Shown here piece after piece: positions 24,765 through 34,763 of a stretch of 64,000 nt of DNA. Source of the DNA: Clostridiales bacterium (GTDB lineage: Bacteria; Bacillota; Clostridia; Lachnospirales; Lachnospiraceae); assembly GCA_012735495.1 (NCBI GenBank), contig JAAYHD010000044.1:1-64000 (forward strand). Direction: 5' to 3'. Position 1 is the stretch's first letter. Every line of letters starts with the position of its first letter. A model generated the notes under the pieces. That model saw only the letters and a list, made by a program, of their open reading frames with translations. It was not told where the DNA came from and searched no databases. The position numbers and the translations under genes were made by a program.

Positions 24765-25638
24765 TTTCGGAGACCTCTTCAGGGGGCTCGGTAAGCAGCG
24801 GTTCCTTTAATTCGGTTATTATGAGAACCTCGCTTAGCCGTTCAAAATCCACCGCCGGGATAAGATAGCCTTTTTTGGTCATGGTACTGGGGTCAAGCTC
24901 AATGCCGGTTACATATCCGATAAGTATTCCTTCAAGGAAATTCGGGCTTGTATGAGCTGTCACAATTTCATATCCCTCTTCAACCTCGGCATCCTTGCTT
25001 ATGAATTCAACCCTAAGCTTTCCTTCCTCCATAAGCTTTAAGTCACCTTGGACGACGCATGTGTCAGAGGTCTTCAGGAACATGCCCCAAACAGCGCTTT
25101 TATCATCTATAATAGCCCGAACCTTCGAATGGTTGTAATAGCATTCGGTTATAATGCCGACAAGGCCATCACCGGCTATAACATTCATGCCTGCCGAAAG
25201 CCCGTCCCTTGTACCTTTGTCTATGGTAAACACATTGTACCAGTTGTTCGTATCCTTATCTATTATTCGTGCGGCAACCTTCGGGTAGTCTATATACTTT
25301 TGGTCAAGCTTGTACAACTCCCTAAGCTCGTCCAGTTCGTACTTGTTCTGCAGCAGAAGCTTGTTTTCGTAAGACAGTATGTCCACCTGCTCCTTAAGCC
25401 TTTTGTTTTCTTCAGCAAGCTCTTCTATGCTTTTCAGAGTCGCAAGCCCGTCGGAAATATATGTCCCGATTATGTTTATACCCTTCTGCATGGGTGTTAT
25501 GGCGGAACCGACCGCGTTTCTGACCGGATATAAATACTTGTTAAACCGGAAAGAAATCAGGATCAGGACAAGGCACACAACCAGTCCTATGATAAGCCCA
25601 TGCTTGGGTCTTAAGCGTATCTTTTCCCTACGTCTCAT
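24748..25638 (-). CDS. mreC: Rod shape-determining protein MreC
   Basis: Bitopic protein that links MreB to the external cell wall enzymes. One N-terminal membrane segment (about 14-33 from the ATG at 25638), then a coiled coil at about 60-100, then the beta-rich MreC domain with AARIIDKDTNNWYN, TIDKGTRDGL and VIAGDGLVGIITE. About 296 residues. A longer reading starts at TTG 25656, but AGGGTG favours 25638 and then no overlap with mreB remains. Ends in an acidic tail. Confidence 0.92.
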   Translation of the reverse strand: MRRREKIRLRPKHGLIIGLVVCLVLILISFRFNKYLYPVRNAVGSAITPMQKGINIIGTYISDGLATLKSIEELAEENKRLKEQVDILSYENKLLLQNKYELDELRELYKLDQKYIDYPKVAARIIDKDTNNWYNVFTIDKGTRDGLSAGMNVIAGDGLVGIITECYYNHSKVRAIIDDKSAVWGMFLKTSDTCVVQGDLKLMEEGKLRVEFISKDAEVEEGYEIVTAHTSPNFLEGILIGYVTGIELDPSTMTKKGYLIPAVDFERLSEVLIITELKEPLLTEPPEEVSENEQEK

Positions 25639-25648
25639 TACCGACACC

Positions 25649-26671
25649 CTAATCAATTAAATTCTTAACTCTCAATGAATCTGCCAGGGATGAAAGCGGT
25701 TCTTCGTCCATGATCCTGCGCAGGCCGTTGACCACCGTATTGGCCGGATCTTCGCAGATATTGACCTTAAGACCGGTTTCCTTGGAAATAAGGCCTTTTA
25801 GTTCGAATATGTTTGCTGAACCTCCCGTAACATATAAACCGCTGTCAATTATATCTGAAGCAATCTCGGGAGGAGTCCTTTCAAGGATTATGCGGATTGC
25901 ATCGACTATTGAATACAGATGCTCTGCAATGGCTTCATATACGGTGCTGGAATGAATTTCCATAAGAACGGGAAGTCCGGTTACAACATCCCTGCCGTAT
26001 ACCTGTACGGACGCTTCAACCGTAGGAAGCGCGCTGGCAAGCTGTTTCTTTATGTTTTCGGCGGTTTTGTCCCCGATGTACAGGTTATGTTTTTTCTTTA
26101 CCATGCCCTTGATGGACTCATCAAGCTTGTTCCCGCCTATCGGGATTAACTTGCTGAGTACTATGCCGCCCAGGGACAATATGGATACTTCGGTGGTATC
26201 CGCTCCAATGTCGACGATCATAACACCTCTGGCGGTCATTATCTCCAGGCCGGCACCCAATGCGTCGGCTACGGGCTTGTCGACTATCTTGACCCGCCCG
26301 ACTTTCAGGCTCGACCTTGATATCAGTTCGTAAAAGGAACGGCGTTCAACCTCAGTTATATCTGTCGGCGTTGCCACAATATAATCTGCCGTGCCGGGCT
26401 TTTTGCCTCCGCTTAATTTCATCATAAAATGGACCAGAAGCGCGGTCATATTGGAAACATCGGCAATAACACCGCTTCTGACGGGATTGGACACCACAAT
26501 GTTTGCAGGGGCCTTTTCATACATGTCATATGCTTCATTCCCAATGGCAATTATGGAGTTCCTGTCGGCAATGGCTATCATATTGCGCTCATCCAATACT
26601 ATGCCCTGCCCTTTTCTGCATATTTTTATCGTGCTTGTGCCAAAATCGATACCATATGTTCTCTGAGCCAT
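25649..26671 (-). CDS. mreB: Rod shape-determining actin-like protein MreB
   Basis: Actin-like filament protein that directs wall synthesis along the cell side. 340 residues; nucleotide motifs are GIDFGTSTIKI (phosphate 1), IVDIGADTTEVSILSLGG (phosphate 2) and SGLYVTGGSANIFELKG (adenosine). Starts with AGGAGG 9 nt before the ATG. Follows radC, the order radC-mreBCD being widespread in Firmicutes. Confidence 0.94.
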   Translation of the reverse strand: MAQRTYGIDFGTSTIKICRKGQGIVLDERNMIAIADRNSIIAIGNEAYDMYEKAPANIVVSNPVRSGVIADVSNMTALLVHFMMKLSGGKKPGTADYIVATPTDITEVERRSFYELISRSSLKVGRVKIVDKPVADALGAGLEIMTARGVMIVDIGADTTEVSILSLGGIVLSKLIPIGGNKLDESIKGMVKKKHNLYIGDKTAENIKKQLASALPTVEASVQVYGRDVVTGLPVLMEIHSSTVYEAIAEHLYSIVDAIRIILERTPPEIASDIIDSGLYVTGGSANIFELKGLISKETGLKVNICEDPANTVVNGLRRIMDEEPLSSLADSLRVKNLID

Positions 26672-26716
26672 TATGTGAGTTCCTCCTATTAAGATGTCGC
26701 TATGAATATATGCCGC

Positions 26717-27415
26717 CTATAAAATCCCCTGTTCCTTCAGACTGATATATCTATTATCACCAATAATGATATGATCCATAAGTGTCAAACCTATTAAATT
26801 GCCGGCTTCCTTCATTCTCTTGGTTACCTGTATGTCCTCGGAGCTTGGGGAGGGGTCTCCGCTCGGGTGGTTATGAATCAGTATTATATTTACTGCGTCT
26901 TCCCTAAGTGCCTGTGCCAGGATTTCTCTTACCGGCACTATGGAAGCATTGATTGTACCGGTTGACATAACCGTGTCCTTTATAAACCTGTTTTTTGAAT
27001 CCAGCATGACAAGAAGTACCTGCTCCCTTGACAGGTGCCGCAAATCCTGCATGTAATAATCAGCTATGCTTTTCGGCGTGGTGAATTTAAGCTTTTCCTT
27101 ATGTACTTCCTTTGACATTCTCTTTGTCAGTTCCGTAAGGCACACCAGCTCGATGGCCTTCACCCTGCCGATTCCGGGTATCTGCCTTAATTCCTTTAAT
27201 GTCAGGTAGTTAAGTCCTTTAAGTCCCGGAAAGCTGCTTGAGTAATTGAGTACATTCACCGCCAGATCAATGGCTCTTAGGTTCTTCGTCCCGGATCTCA
27301 GGATTACCGCCAAAAGCTCCGCGTCCGACAGGCTTCCGGGACCGTACATCTCACATTTTTCATATGGCCTTTCGGACACCGGGAGTTCCTTTACCGTCAA
27401 ATGATTGTTTTTCAA
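26717..27415 (-). CDS. radC: RadC-family JAB/MPN domain protein
   Basis: A protein of the RadC family, named for DNA repair but with unproven function. About 232 residues from the TTG at 27415; helix-hairpin-helix region near 60-100 (LKELRQIPGIGRVKAIEL), then the metallopeptidase-like JAMM block ILIHNHPSGDPSPSSED with both histidines and the aspartate. AGGAGG is 5 nt upstream of the TTG; the longer frame back to 27508 would overlap the DUF4321 gene and lacks an RBS. First gene upstream of mreB. Confidence 0.9.
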   Translation of the reverse strand: MKNNHLTVKELPVSERPYEKCEMYGPGSLSDAELLAVILRSGTKNLRAIDLAVNVLNYSSSFPGLKGLNYLTLKELRQIPGIGRVKAIELVCLTELTKRMSKEVHKEKLKFTTPKSIADYYMQDLRHLSREQVLLVMLDSKNRFIKDTVMSTGTINASIVPVREILAQALREDAVNIILIHNHPSGDPSPSSEDIQVTKRMKEAGNLIGLTLMDHIIIGDNRYISLKEQGIL

Positions 27416-27470
27416 AGCATCCTCCTTCTTCTCTCTCCAAGAAACCGGCAGGACCGCTTTAAAATGAATG

Positions 27471-27746
27471 CTAGATCTTTTTATATACAAATATTGATGC
27501 CAAAGCAAACAGTACGCTGGCCACCGTTATCTTGACCTTTATGCCGAAATGCACCGCCACAGCGCCAAGATCAAGGCTTACTACATTGCTGCCGTCAGCT
27601 TTTCCAATGGAAAAATCAATGCCGTAATTAAGCCAGGATAAGAAATCGACCTCCCTTACCAGATGTCCCACAAAGCTGCCCAACACTATTCCAGCAAGGA
27701 TCAGCAGAAATAGAGCCCATTTGTTTTTACCAACATTTCTGGCCAT
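27471..27746 (-). CDS. DUF4321 small membrane protein
   Basis: 91 residues with hydrophobic helices at about 9-28 and 70-88. The middle holds the DUF4321-like sequence DFLSWLNYGIDFSIG. Function unknown. AAGGAGC precedes the ATG. It lies ahead of radC in Clostridia and may be cotranscribed with it. Confidence 0.8.
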   Translation of the reverse strand: MARNVGKNKWALFLLILAGIVLGSFVGHLVREVDFLSWLNYGIDFSIGKADGSNVVSLDLGAVAVHFGIKVKITVASVLFALASIFVYKKI

Positions 27747-27857
27747 AAAAATGCTCCTTATTATGTAAAATTATTAGCTTAATTTTAACATAAAATAATT
27801 TGATTGTATACAGTAATAAAGTAACTAAGGCGCAACTTATGTCAAATTATCTGTTGG

Positions 27858-29147
27858 TCAAAGGCTTACCAGTCCCTTTTCATAAAGCCTTTGCAGGGAC
27901 TTTAAAATGCCGTATTTAGCGTGATGCCAGGTAAGTCCGCCCTGGAAGAAAACCGTGTACGGCGGCTTTATCGGGGCATCGGCCGAAAGCTCGATGGATG
28001 AGCCCTGGACAAAGGCGCCGGCTGCCATTATGACATCACAGTTATATCCAGGCATGGCCCAGGGAACAGGCGCAACAAAGCTGTCCACGGGAGCTGCCGC
28101 CTGGATGCCCTCACAAAACGCTATAACGGCTTCCTTGCTTCCTAATGTAACGGCCTGGATGATATCATACCTATCGTCAAATGAGCCGGGACGGACGCTG
28201 AATCCGAAATTCTCGTACAGCCTGGCGGCAAATATGGCTCCTTTAAGGGCACCGGATACAACCTGGGGCGCCAAAAACAAGCCCTGATAAAGGCTTTGGT
28301 TTAATCCCAGCGTTGCCCCAACTTCTTTGCCAAGGCCCGGAGCAGTAAGCCGGCAGGCGGCATTGTCCACATATTCGGTTTTACCTGTTATATATCCTCC
28401 TATAGGCGCAAGCCCGCCGCCCGGATTCTTAATGAGGGAGCCTACGCAAAGGTCGGCGCCGAAATCGGTAGGCTCGATGGTTTCAACGAACTCCCCGTAG
28501 CAGTTGTCAACCATGCATACCAGGTCGGGCTTGATATCCTTCATAAATGAAATCAGTTCACCAATCTGCTCCACCGACAATGTGGGCCTGTCCGCATATC
28601 CCTTAGACCTTTGGATAGTAACCATCCTGGTTTTCGGGCCGATGGCTTTCCTTATGCCGTCATAATCAATGCTTCCGTCAGGCAATAAATCAACCTGTTT
28701 ATAGGTAATGCCGTACTCGGCAAGAGAACCTCTGGTTTTCTTTATGCCTATAACGCCCTCCAGGGTGTCATAGGGCTTTCCCACGGGGGATAAAAGCTCG
28801 TCCCCGGGCTTTAAGTTGCCGAACAGGGCGACGGTCAGCGCATGGGTGCCGCTGATAAGCTGGGGCCTTACCAGGGCGTCCTCAGCATGAAAAACATCGG
28901 CATATACCCTTTCCAAAGTATCCCTGCCGATATCGTTATAGCCGTACCCGGTTGTTGCGGCAAAATGAACGTCACTGACCCGGTTGTCCTGCATGGCCTT
29001 CAGTATTTTAAGCTGGTTATACTCTGCGGTTTTATCTATGGCCCGGAACCTGTCCTTAAGGTCTTCTTCTATTTTATAGCCAAGCTCAGCTAATTTCGGG
29101 TCAATGCCCATTTCAGAATAAAATGAGTTCAAATCAGATGCAATCAC
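27858..29147 (-). CDS. Methionine gamma-lyase-family PLP protein (YnbB-like)
   Basis: A PLP-dependent enzyme of the Cys/Met metabolism fold, the family once called aluminium resistance protein. 429 residues. The PLP lysine is likely the K in VGSLIKNPGGGLAPIGG; VDNCYGEF and SGTHALTVALFGNL are other family blocks. Substrate unknown. Start is GTG with GGAGG 7 nt upstream. In many Firmicutes this gene lies after miaA and hfq; here it follows miaA directly with an 80-bp gap and no hfq. Confidence 0.88.
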   Translation of the reverse strand: MIASDLNSFYSEMGIDPKLAELGYKIEEDLKDRFRAIDKTAEYNQLKILKAMQDNRVSDVHFAATTGYGYNDIGRDTLERVYADVFHAEDALVRPQLISGTHALTVALFGNLKPGDELLSPVGKPYDTLEGVIGIKKTRGSLAEYGITYKQVDLLPDGSIDYDGIRKAIGPKTRMVTIQRSKGYADRPTLSVEQIGELISFMKDIKPDLVCMVDNCYGEFVETIEPTDFGADLCVGSLIKNPGGGLAPIGGYITGKTEYVDNAACRLTAPGLGKEVGATLGLNQSLYQGLFLAPQVVSGALKGAIFAARLYENFGFSVRPGSFDDRYDIIQAVTLGSKEAVIAFCEGIQAAAPVDSFVAPVPWAMPGYNCDVIMAAGAFVQGSSIELSADAPIKPPYTVFFQGGLTWHHAKYGILKSLQRLYEKGLVSL

Positions 29148-29227
29148 TTATAATCCTCCAAACCGGTCAAAGTAAATTATCCTTCGTTACTTAATGAATA
29201 CAGCATAAAACTGCAAAATACCGAAGG

Positions 29228-30166
29228 CTATAATATCTGCCTTATCTCTTTCAGCATGTAATTTATGATTTCTTCGTCATTTGAATAGCTGTCCTTGTCT
29301 ATCCAGATAACGTCCTTTTCACGCTTAAACCAGGTAATCTGCCTTTTTGCGTAATGCCTGGTATCTCTTTTTATAATTTCTATTGCCTCGTCCAGGGTGC
29401 GGTTTCCTTCAAGATATTCGATGATTTCCTTATAACCCAGGCCCTGCATGGAGACCATGTCCTTTGTGTACCCCATGTCCATGAGCCTTTTTACCTCTTC
29501 GACAAGACCCTTTTCTATCATTATGTCCACTCTTTTGTTGATATTTTCATAAAGCTTTTCCCTGTCCGTATTCAGTACAAAGTATTTATACGCGTAAGGG
29601 GATTCCTTTTGCCTCTGCTCTCTGTTGTGGGCTGATATGGGCTTGCCTGTAAGCCGTATATATTCCAGGGCGCGGATTACCCGCTTTATATTATGGGGAT
29701 GTATTGCTTCCGCGCTTTCAGGGTCCACCGTCTTAAGCAGGAAATGGATGTATTGCGAACCCTTGATTGAGGCAATCTGCTCAAGCTCATTCCTGAATTC
29801 AATATCGGTCTCGCTTTCATCAAAGTCAATATCGTATAATACGGCCTGGATGTAGAATCCGGTTCCGCCTGTGAGTATGGGGGTTTTATTCCTTTGATGG
29901 ATTTGTTCAATGTATCTTTTGGCATACTGCTTGAATATGAAAACATTAAAATCCTCATGGGGCTCGAATTCATCTATCAGGTAGTGCGGAACTCCGTCCA
30001 TTTCATCCCGTGTGATTTTGGCGGTTCCGATATCCATGTATTTGTAAACCTGCATGGAATCGGCGGAAATAATCTCCCCGTCCACAGCCTTGGCAAGCTT
30101 TATTGACAAGGCTGTCTTTCCGACCGATGTTGGACCTGTTAAAATTATCAACGGTTTTTTGTTCAT
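29228..30166 (-). CDS. miaA: tRNA dimethylallyltransferase
   Basis: Adds a dimethylallyl group to A37 of tRNAs that read UNN codons. 312 residues. P-loop GPTSVGKTALS at about 8-18, then SADSMQVYKYMDIGTAK, DFNVFIFKQYA and GGTGFYIQAVLYD; all family blocks are present. Overlaps the mutL stop by 4 nt (ATGA-type junction), so it is coupled to mutL. RBS GAGGG. Confidence 0.95.
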   Translation of the reverse strand: MNKKPLIILTGPTSVGKTALSIKLAKAVDGEIISADSMQVYKYMDIGTAKITRDEMDGVPHYLIDEFEPHEDFNVFIFKQYAKRYIEQIHQRNKTPILTGGTGFYIQAVLYDIDFDESETDIEFRNELEQIASIKGSQYIHFLLKTVDPESAEAIHPHNIKRVIRALEYIRLTGKPISAHNREQRQKESPYAYKYFVLNTDREKLYENINKRVDIMIEKGLVEEVKRLMDMGYTKDMVSMQGLGYKEIIEYLEGNRTLDEAIEIIKRDTRHYAKRQITWFKREKDVIWIDKDSYSNDEEIINYMLKEIRQIL

Positions 30167-32034
30167 AGTACCCTCTTAAACTTCTTTTCAAGCTCGTACT
30201 GACTGATTGATATGATAACCGGCCTGCCGTGCGGGCAGTGATAAGGATTTTCCAGCGTCATCAATTCCTTTATCAGGGCTGCCGCTTCCTCCGTTGAAAA
30301 TGAATGGTTTGCCTTTACCGCCGCCTTGCAGGCCATGGACGCGGTCTTTTCCAATATGGACTCAGGATTCGGTTTACGGACGGTCACCTCTTGGGTAAGC
30401 TCATCAACAAACTCCAGGAACAGTTCCTTGTCCGTAAGGCCGTACAAGTCAGCTGGAACGGCTCTTAAGGAATATTCGTTTCCTCCGAAATGCTCGATTT
30501 CATACCCGATTTTTCGCAGGATGTCCATATTATCATTAACCGCCTGCTGTTCCTTCAGGGACAGCGTCAAAACAACAGGCGGCAGCAGTATCTGGGATGA
30601 ATGCCTGTCTTCCTTTGCGGCCGATACTATCCTTTCGTATAATACCTTCTCATGAGCCGCATGCTGGTCTATGATATAAAGCTCCTTGTTGTATTCAACA
30701 AGCCAGTAAGTGGAGAAAACCTGTCCGATTATCCTGTGGCTTGCCAGCGCCTGCCTTGATATGAAAGAGCCTTCACCGGTTACTTTGCCGTCCTTTTCCG
30801 GGAACAGCTCAATCTGTTCCATTACCTTTGGCTGTGACGCATTATCATCATACAGGGTATCCTTTTCTATTTCCGCTGCGTCATTGCTTTTCAGCTCACC
30901 GGCAATTGTCTCCAGCGCCTTGAGCTGATTCATACGGTTTTTCTCAAAGGGCTCGGGGAGTTTTACGGTATAACCGGTATTTGACGCGGTTTTTTTGCCG
31001 TCGTTTTCCTTATGCTCATTTGAAAGGATTACCTTCGGTATCAGCTCTTTTTGGGATAAGGCGTCTTTTACCAGGGTATACGTCATTTCGTATACCTGGT
31101 CTTGGTTGTTCAGCTTAAGCTCAAGCTTTTGCGGGTGCACATTCACATCAAGCAATGACGGTGTTATCTCGAAATAAAGCGACGTGAAGGGATATTTGTT
31201 CTGCATAAGGTATGGCCTGTATGCGTCTTCAATAGCCTTTACTATAATGCCGTTTCTGATATATCTGCCATTTATGAAGTAATTCTCATGGCTGCGGCTG
31301 CCCCTGCTTATTGCGGGCTTTCCGATATAACCCTTGATTTTGACATCATTTGCGGCATGCTCCGCATATATTAATTCCCTTACTATGTCTTTTCCGTAAA
31401 TGCTGTAAAGAATGTCTTTTACATTGCCAGTACCTGAAGACTGGAGCTTCAGATTGCCGTTTACAATAAACCTGAAGGACACCTCCGGATGGGATACCAT
31501 GAGGCGTTCAACCAAGTCGCTTACATAACCTGCTTCAGTTGCCGCGGTCTTTAGAAACTTCCGCCTTGCGGGAGTATTGTAGAATAAATTCCTTACAATA
31601 ATTGTGGTGCCGGAAGGACAGCCGATTTCTTCAATATATTTTTCTTCTCCACCTTCGATTATATACCGGTAGCCGTTTAAGGATGAGGGCTCCTTTGTTA
31701 TAAGCTCGACCTGGGATACCGCGGCTATGCTTGACAAGGCCTCACCGCGAAAGCCCAGGCTTTTGATGCTGAATAAATCGGCGGCGGAGCTTATCTTGCT
31801 GGTCGCATGGCGCATAAATGCCGTGGGAATATCATCCCTGGCTATTCCCGAGCCGTTATCGGTTACCCTTATAAGGCTTAACCCGCCTTCTTTTATTTCG
31901 ACGGTTACGGCGGAAGCCCCGGCGTCCAGGGAGTTTTCAACCAACTCCTTAACGACCGCGCTTGGCCTTTCCACCACTTCCCCGGCGGCTATCTGGTTTA
32001 TTGTATTTTCGTCCAGTATGTGTATTGACGGCAT
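30163..32034 (-). CDS. mutL: DNA mismatch repair protein MutL
   Basis: Couples MutS recognition to strand cutting. 623 residues. N-terminal GHKL ATPase: ENSLDAGA near 35, DNGSGI near 60, ATSKI and GFRGEALSSI. The C-terminal dimer domain has DQHAAHEKVLYE, matching the DQHA-X2-E-X4-E endonuclease motif, so this MutL should nick DNA itself, consistent with lack of MutH. GAAGGGG precedes the ATG. Between mutS and miaA. Confidence 0.95.
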   Translation of the reverse strand: MPSIHILDENTINQIAAGEVVERPSAVVKELVENSLDAGASAVTVEIKEGGLSLIRVTDNGSGIARDDIPTAFMRHATSKISSAADLFSIKSLGFRGEALSSIAAVSQVELITKEPSSLNGYRYIIEGGEEKYIEEIGCPSGTTIIVRNLFYNTPARRKFLKTAATEAGYVSDLVERLMVSHPEVSFRFIVNGNLKLQSSGTGNVKDILYSIYGKDIVRELIYAEHAANDVKIKGYIGKPAISRGSRSHENYFINGRYIRNGIIVKAIEDAYRPYLMQNKYPFTSLYFEITPSLLDVNVHPQKLELKLNNQDQVYEMTYTLVKDALSQKELIPKVILSNEHKENDGKKTASNTGYTVKLPEPFEKNRMNQLKALETIAGELKSNDAAEIEKDTLYDDNASQPKVMEQIELFPEKDGKVTGEGSFISRQALASHRIIGQVFSTYWLVEYNKELYIIDQHAAHEKVLYERIVSAAKEDRHSSQILLPPVVLTLSLKEQQAVNDNMDILRKIGYEIEHFGGNEYSLRAVPADLYGLTDKELFLEFVDELTQEVTVRKPNPESILEKTASMACKAAVKANHSFSTEEAAALIKELMTLENPYHCPHGRPVIISISQYELEKKFKRVL

Positions 32035-32077
32035 GGTTTCGCCCCTTCATGACAATGTATTATTGATATAGGTTTTT

Positions 32078-34732
32078 CTATATCCTGTCTTTAATCTTCT
32101 TTTGCAGTTGGTAAAGCTTGTTCAGTGCATCCAATGGCGTAAGCATTGTAATATCCATTTCCCTGATTTCAGTAATAATATCCTCGTTTCCCAGGAATGA
32201 GAACAGGGAAAGCTGTTCTGCAAATGTAGAACCATCTGCAGGGCTGCCTTTTTTGTCAACCGGCTTTGATTCTACAAATGTAGAAAGCGCCTTGGCTTTC
32301 ACGGTGATATCGTTATCGCTTAGCTTTTCGGCTATCTGGTTGGCGCGCTTAATTACGGATTCCGGGACACCGGCAAGCTTGGCAACCTGTATGCCGTAGC
32401 TTTTATCGGCGCTTCCCTTGACGATCTTTCTAAGGAATATTATATCGTCACCCTGTTCCTTTACAGCTATGCGGTAGTTATTGACACCCTCAAGCTTGCC
32501 TTCCAGCTCGCTGAGTTCATGGTAATGGGTTGCGAAGAGGGTTTTGGCTCCAAGCAGGGATTTGTTGCTTATATGCTCTATTACCGCCCATGCTATGGAA
32601 AGACCGTCAAATGTGCTGGTTCCCCTGCCAATCTCATCCAGTATGAGCAGGCTGTTTTTCGTCGCGTTTCTAAGAATATTGGCAACCTCGGTCATTTCAA
32701 CCATGAAGGTGCTTTGCCCGCCGGAAAGGTCGTCGGATGCTCCAACTCTTGTGAAAATCCTGTCCACAATGCCAATATCCGCGCTTTCCGCAGGAACAAA
32801 GCTTCCTATCTGGGCCATAAGGACAATCAACGCTGTCTGCCTCATATAGGTTGATTTTCCGGCCATGTTCGGGCCGGTTATTATGGATACACGGTTGGCT
32901 TCATTGTCAAGATACGTGTCATTGGCAACGAACATATCATTTGTGATTGTTCTTTCAACCACGGGATGTCGGCCGCTTTTAATTACTATCCTGCCCTCCG
33001 TGTTTATATCCGGACATACGTAGTTGTTTCTTTCCGCCACCAAGGCCAGTGAAGCAAACACATCAAGCTTGGCCACGGCTTTTGCGGTCTGCTGAATCCG
33101 CTTTACCTCAAGTCCGATCCGGTCCCGGATCTCGCAGAACAAATCATACTCCAGGGAAAACAGCTTGTCCTCGGCGCCAAGGATTATATCTTCCAGTTCC
33201 TTGAGCTTTTCCGTGGTATATCGCTCAGCGTTGGCCAGGGTCTGTTTTCTTATCCAGTCCTTTGGCACGAGATTCTTATAAGAATTGGTTACCTCCAGAT
33301 AATAACCGAAGACCCGGTTGAACCTTACTCTGAGGTTCTTTATTCCGGTTGATTCCCTCTCCCTGTTTTCAAGCTCCATGAGCCAATCCTTGCCTTCGGT
33401 CTTGGCCCTTCTTAAGCGGTCGACCTCTTCACTATATCCATCCTTTATAATGCCGCCTTCCTTAATATTAACCGGAGGATCGTCATTAATGGAGTTGCTT
33501 ATAAGCTCATATAAATCGGACAAATCGTCCAACTCGTCATAAATTTCTTTTATAAGCCTGCAGTCCATATGCCGGATAAGGAACTTGATATGCGGAAGCA
33601 TTTCCAGGGAGTTTTTAAATGCGATCAAATCCCTGGGGTTGGCGCTTTTATAGCTTATCTTGCCCATAAGCCTTTCCAAATCATATATCGAACCGAGATA
33701 TTCCCGGATTTCTTCCCTCGTAATCATGTTTTCCTTGAGCATTTTTACGGCATCCAGCCGTTGCGTTATCATTGCATAATCAATCAAAGGCTGTTCAAGC
33801 CAGCTTCGAAGCAGCCTGGCACCCATGGCGGTTTTAGTCTTGTCAAGAACCCACAGCAGGGAGCCTCTTTTTTGCTTGTCCCGTATTGTCTCGGTAAGCT
33901 CAAGATTTCGTATGGTGGTACTGTCAAGAAGCATGTACCTGTCATAAGTATACGGCGTAATCTTTATTATATGGGTTAATGCGGTTTTTTGGGTTTCCCT
34001 CAGGAAGAGCATTATGCTTCCCGCGGCGATTGTGCCGATCGTATAATCTTTGAGCCCAATACCGTCAAGATTCCCAACCTTAAAATGCTCCATCAAAGCC
34101 CTGACACACAACGTGTCGTCAAAATACCAGGGCTCCAGGGGAGATATTGCAATATTGTATGCGGACCTTAATGCTTCAACATCTATGCCGGAAACCAGGA
34201 ACGAATCGTTGCAGATGATTTCCGAGGGCGACCATTTATAAATCTCGTCCAGCAGCCTGCGGTCCTCGTCTATTTCAGTAACATAATAATCACCGGTAGT
34301 AACGTCGACTATCGAGATTCCGTATGTGTCAACCGTATGCACGATGCTCATAAGATAGTTGTTCCTTGTTTCATCCAGTGCCTGGGTATTGAGATTCGTG
34401 CCCGGGCTTACAATTCTGATTACATCTCTTTTTACCAGGCCCTTGGCCAGCTTAGGGTCCTCCACCTGTTCGCAGATGGCTACGCGGTACCCGCGGGAAA
34501 TCAGCTTGCTGAGATAATTGTCAACAGCATGATAAGGCACTCCGCACATGGGTGCCCGTTCGTCATTGCCGATATTTTTGCCGGTAAGAGCTATCTCCAG
34601 TTCCTTAGAGCATATTTTCGCATCCTCAAAAAACATTTCGTAAAAGTCTCCCAAGCGGTAAAACAGGATGCAGTCTTTATATTGCTCTTTTATCTCCATA
34701 TATTGCTGCATTAATGGGGTCAGGTTTGTCAT
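32078..34732 (-). CDS. mutS: DNA mismatch repair protein MutS
   Basis: Recognises mismatches. 884 residues, a usual MutS1. The N-terminal mismatch-binding part has FYRLGDFYEMFFEDA with the Phe-x-Glu; ATPase motifs are GPNMAGKSTYMRQ, SLLILDEIGRGTSTFDG and ATHYHEL. The C-terminal linker (about 800-850) is low in conservation and holds two repeats of STF[V/A]E whose DNA forms the palindromes at 32215 and 32270. AAAGGAC precedes the ATG. Confidence 0.96.
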   Translation of the reverse strand: MTNLTPLMQQYMEIKEQYKDCILFYRLGDFYEMFFEDAKICSKELEIALTGKNIGNDERAPMCGVPYHAVDNYLSKLISRGYRVAICEQVEDPKLAKGLVKRDVIRIVSPGTNLNTQALDETRNNYLMSIVHTVDTYGISIVDVTTGDYYVTEIDEDRRLLDEIYKWSPSEIICNDSFLVSGIDVEALRSAYNIAISPLEPWYFDDTLCVRALMEHFKVGNLDGIGLKDYTIGTIAAGSIMLFLRETQKTALTHIIKITPYTYDRYMLLDSTTIRNLELTETIRDKQKRGSLLWVLDKTKTAMGARLLRSWLEQPLIDYAMITQRLDAVKMLKENMITREEIREYLGSIYDLERLMGKISYKSANPRDLIAFKNSLEMLPHIKFLIRHMDCRLIKEIYDELDDLSDLYELISNSINDDPPVNIKEGGIIKDGYSEEVDRLRRAKTEGKDWLMELENRERESTGIKNLRVRFNRVFGYYLEVTNSYKNLVPKDWIRKQTLANAERYTTEKLKELEDIILGAEDKLFSLEYDLFCEIRDRIGLEVKRIQQTAKAVAKLDVFASLALVAERNNYVCPDINTEGRIVIKSGRHPVVERTITNDMFVANDTYLDNEANRVSIITGPNMAGKSTYMRQTALIVLMAQIGSFVPAESADIGIVDRIFTRVGASDDLSGGQSTFMVEMTEVANILRNATKNSLLILDEIGRGTSTFDGLSIAWAVIEHISNKSLLGAKTLFATHYHELSELEGKLEGVNNYRIAVKEQGDDIIFLRKIVKGSADKSYGIQVAKLAGVPESVIKRANQIAEKLSDNDITVKAKALSTFVESKPVDKKGSPADGSTFAEQLSLFSFLGNEDIITEIREMDITMLTPLDALNKLYQLQKKIKDRI

Positions 34733-34763
34733 TGCCGTTATGTCCTTTCGTATGTATCTTGTA

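Noticed and set aside
27747-27857. Promoter before DUF4321-radC-mreB
   Set aside because: Several -35/-10 pairs are possible (TTGACA with 19-bp spacing, TTACTG with 17 bp), none clearly better, so not listed.
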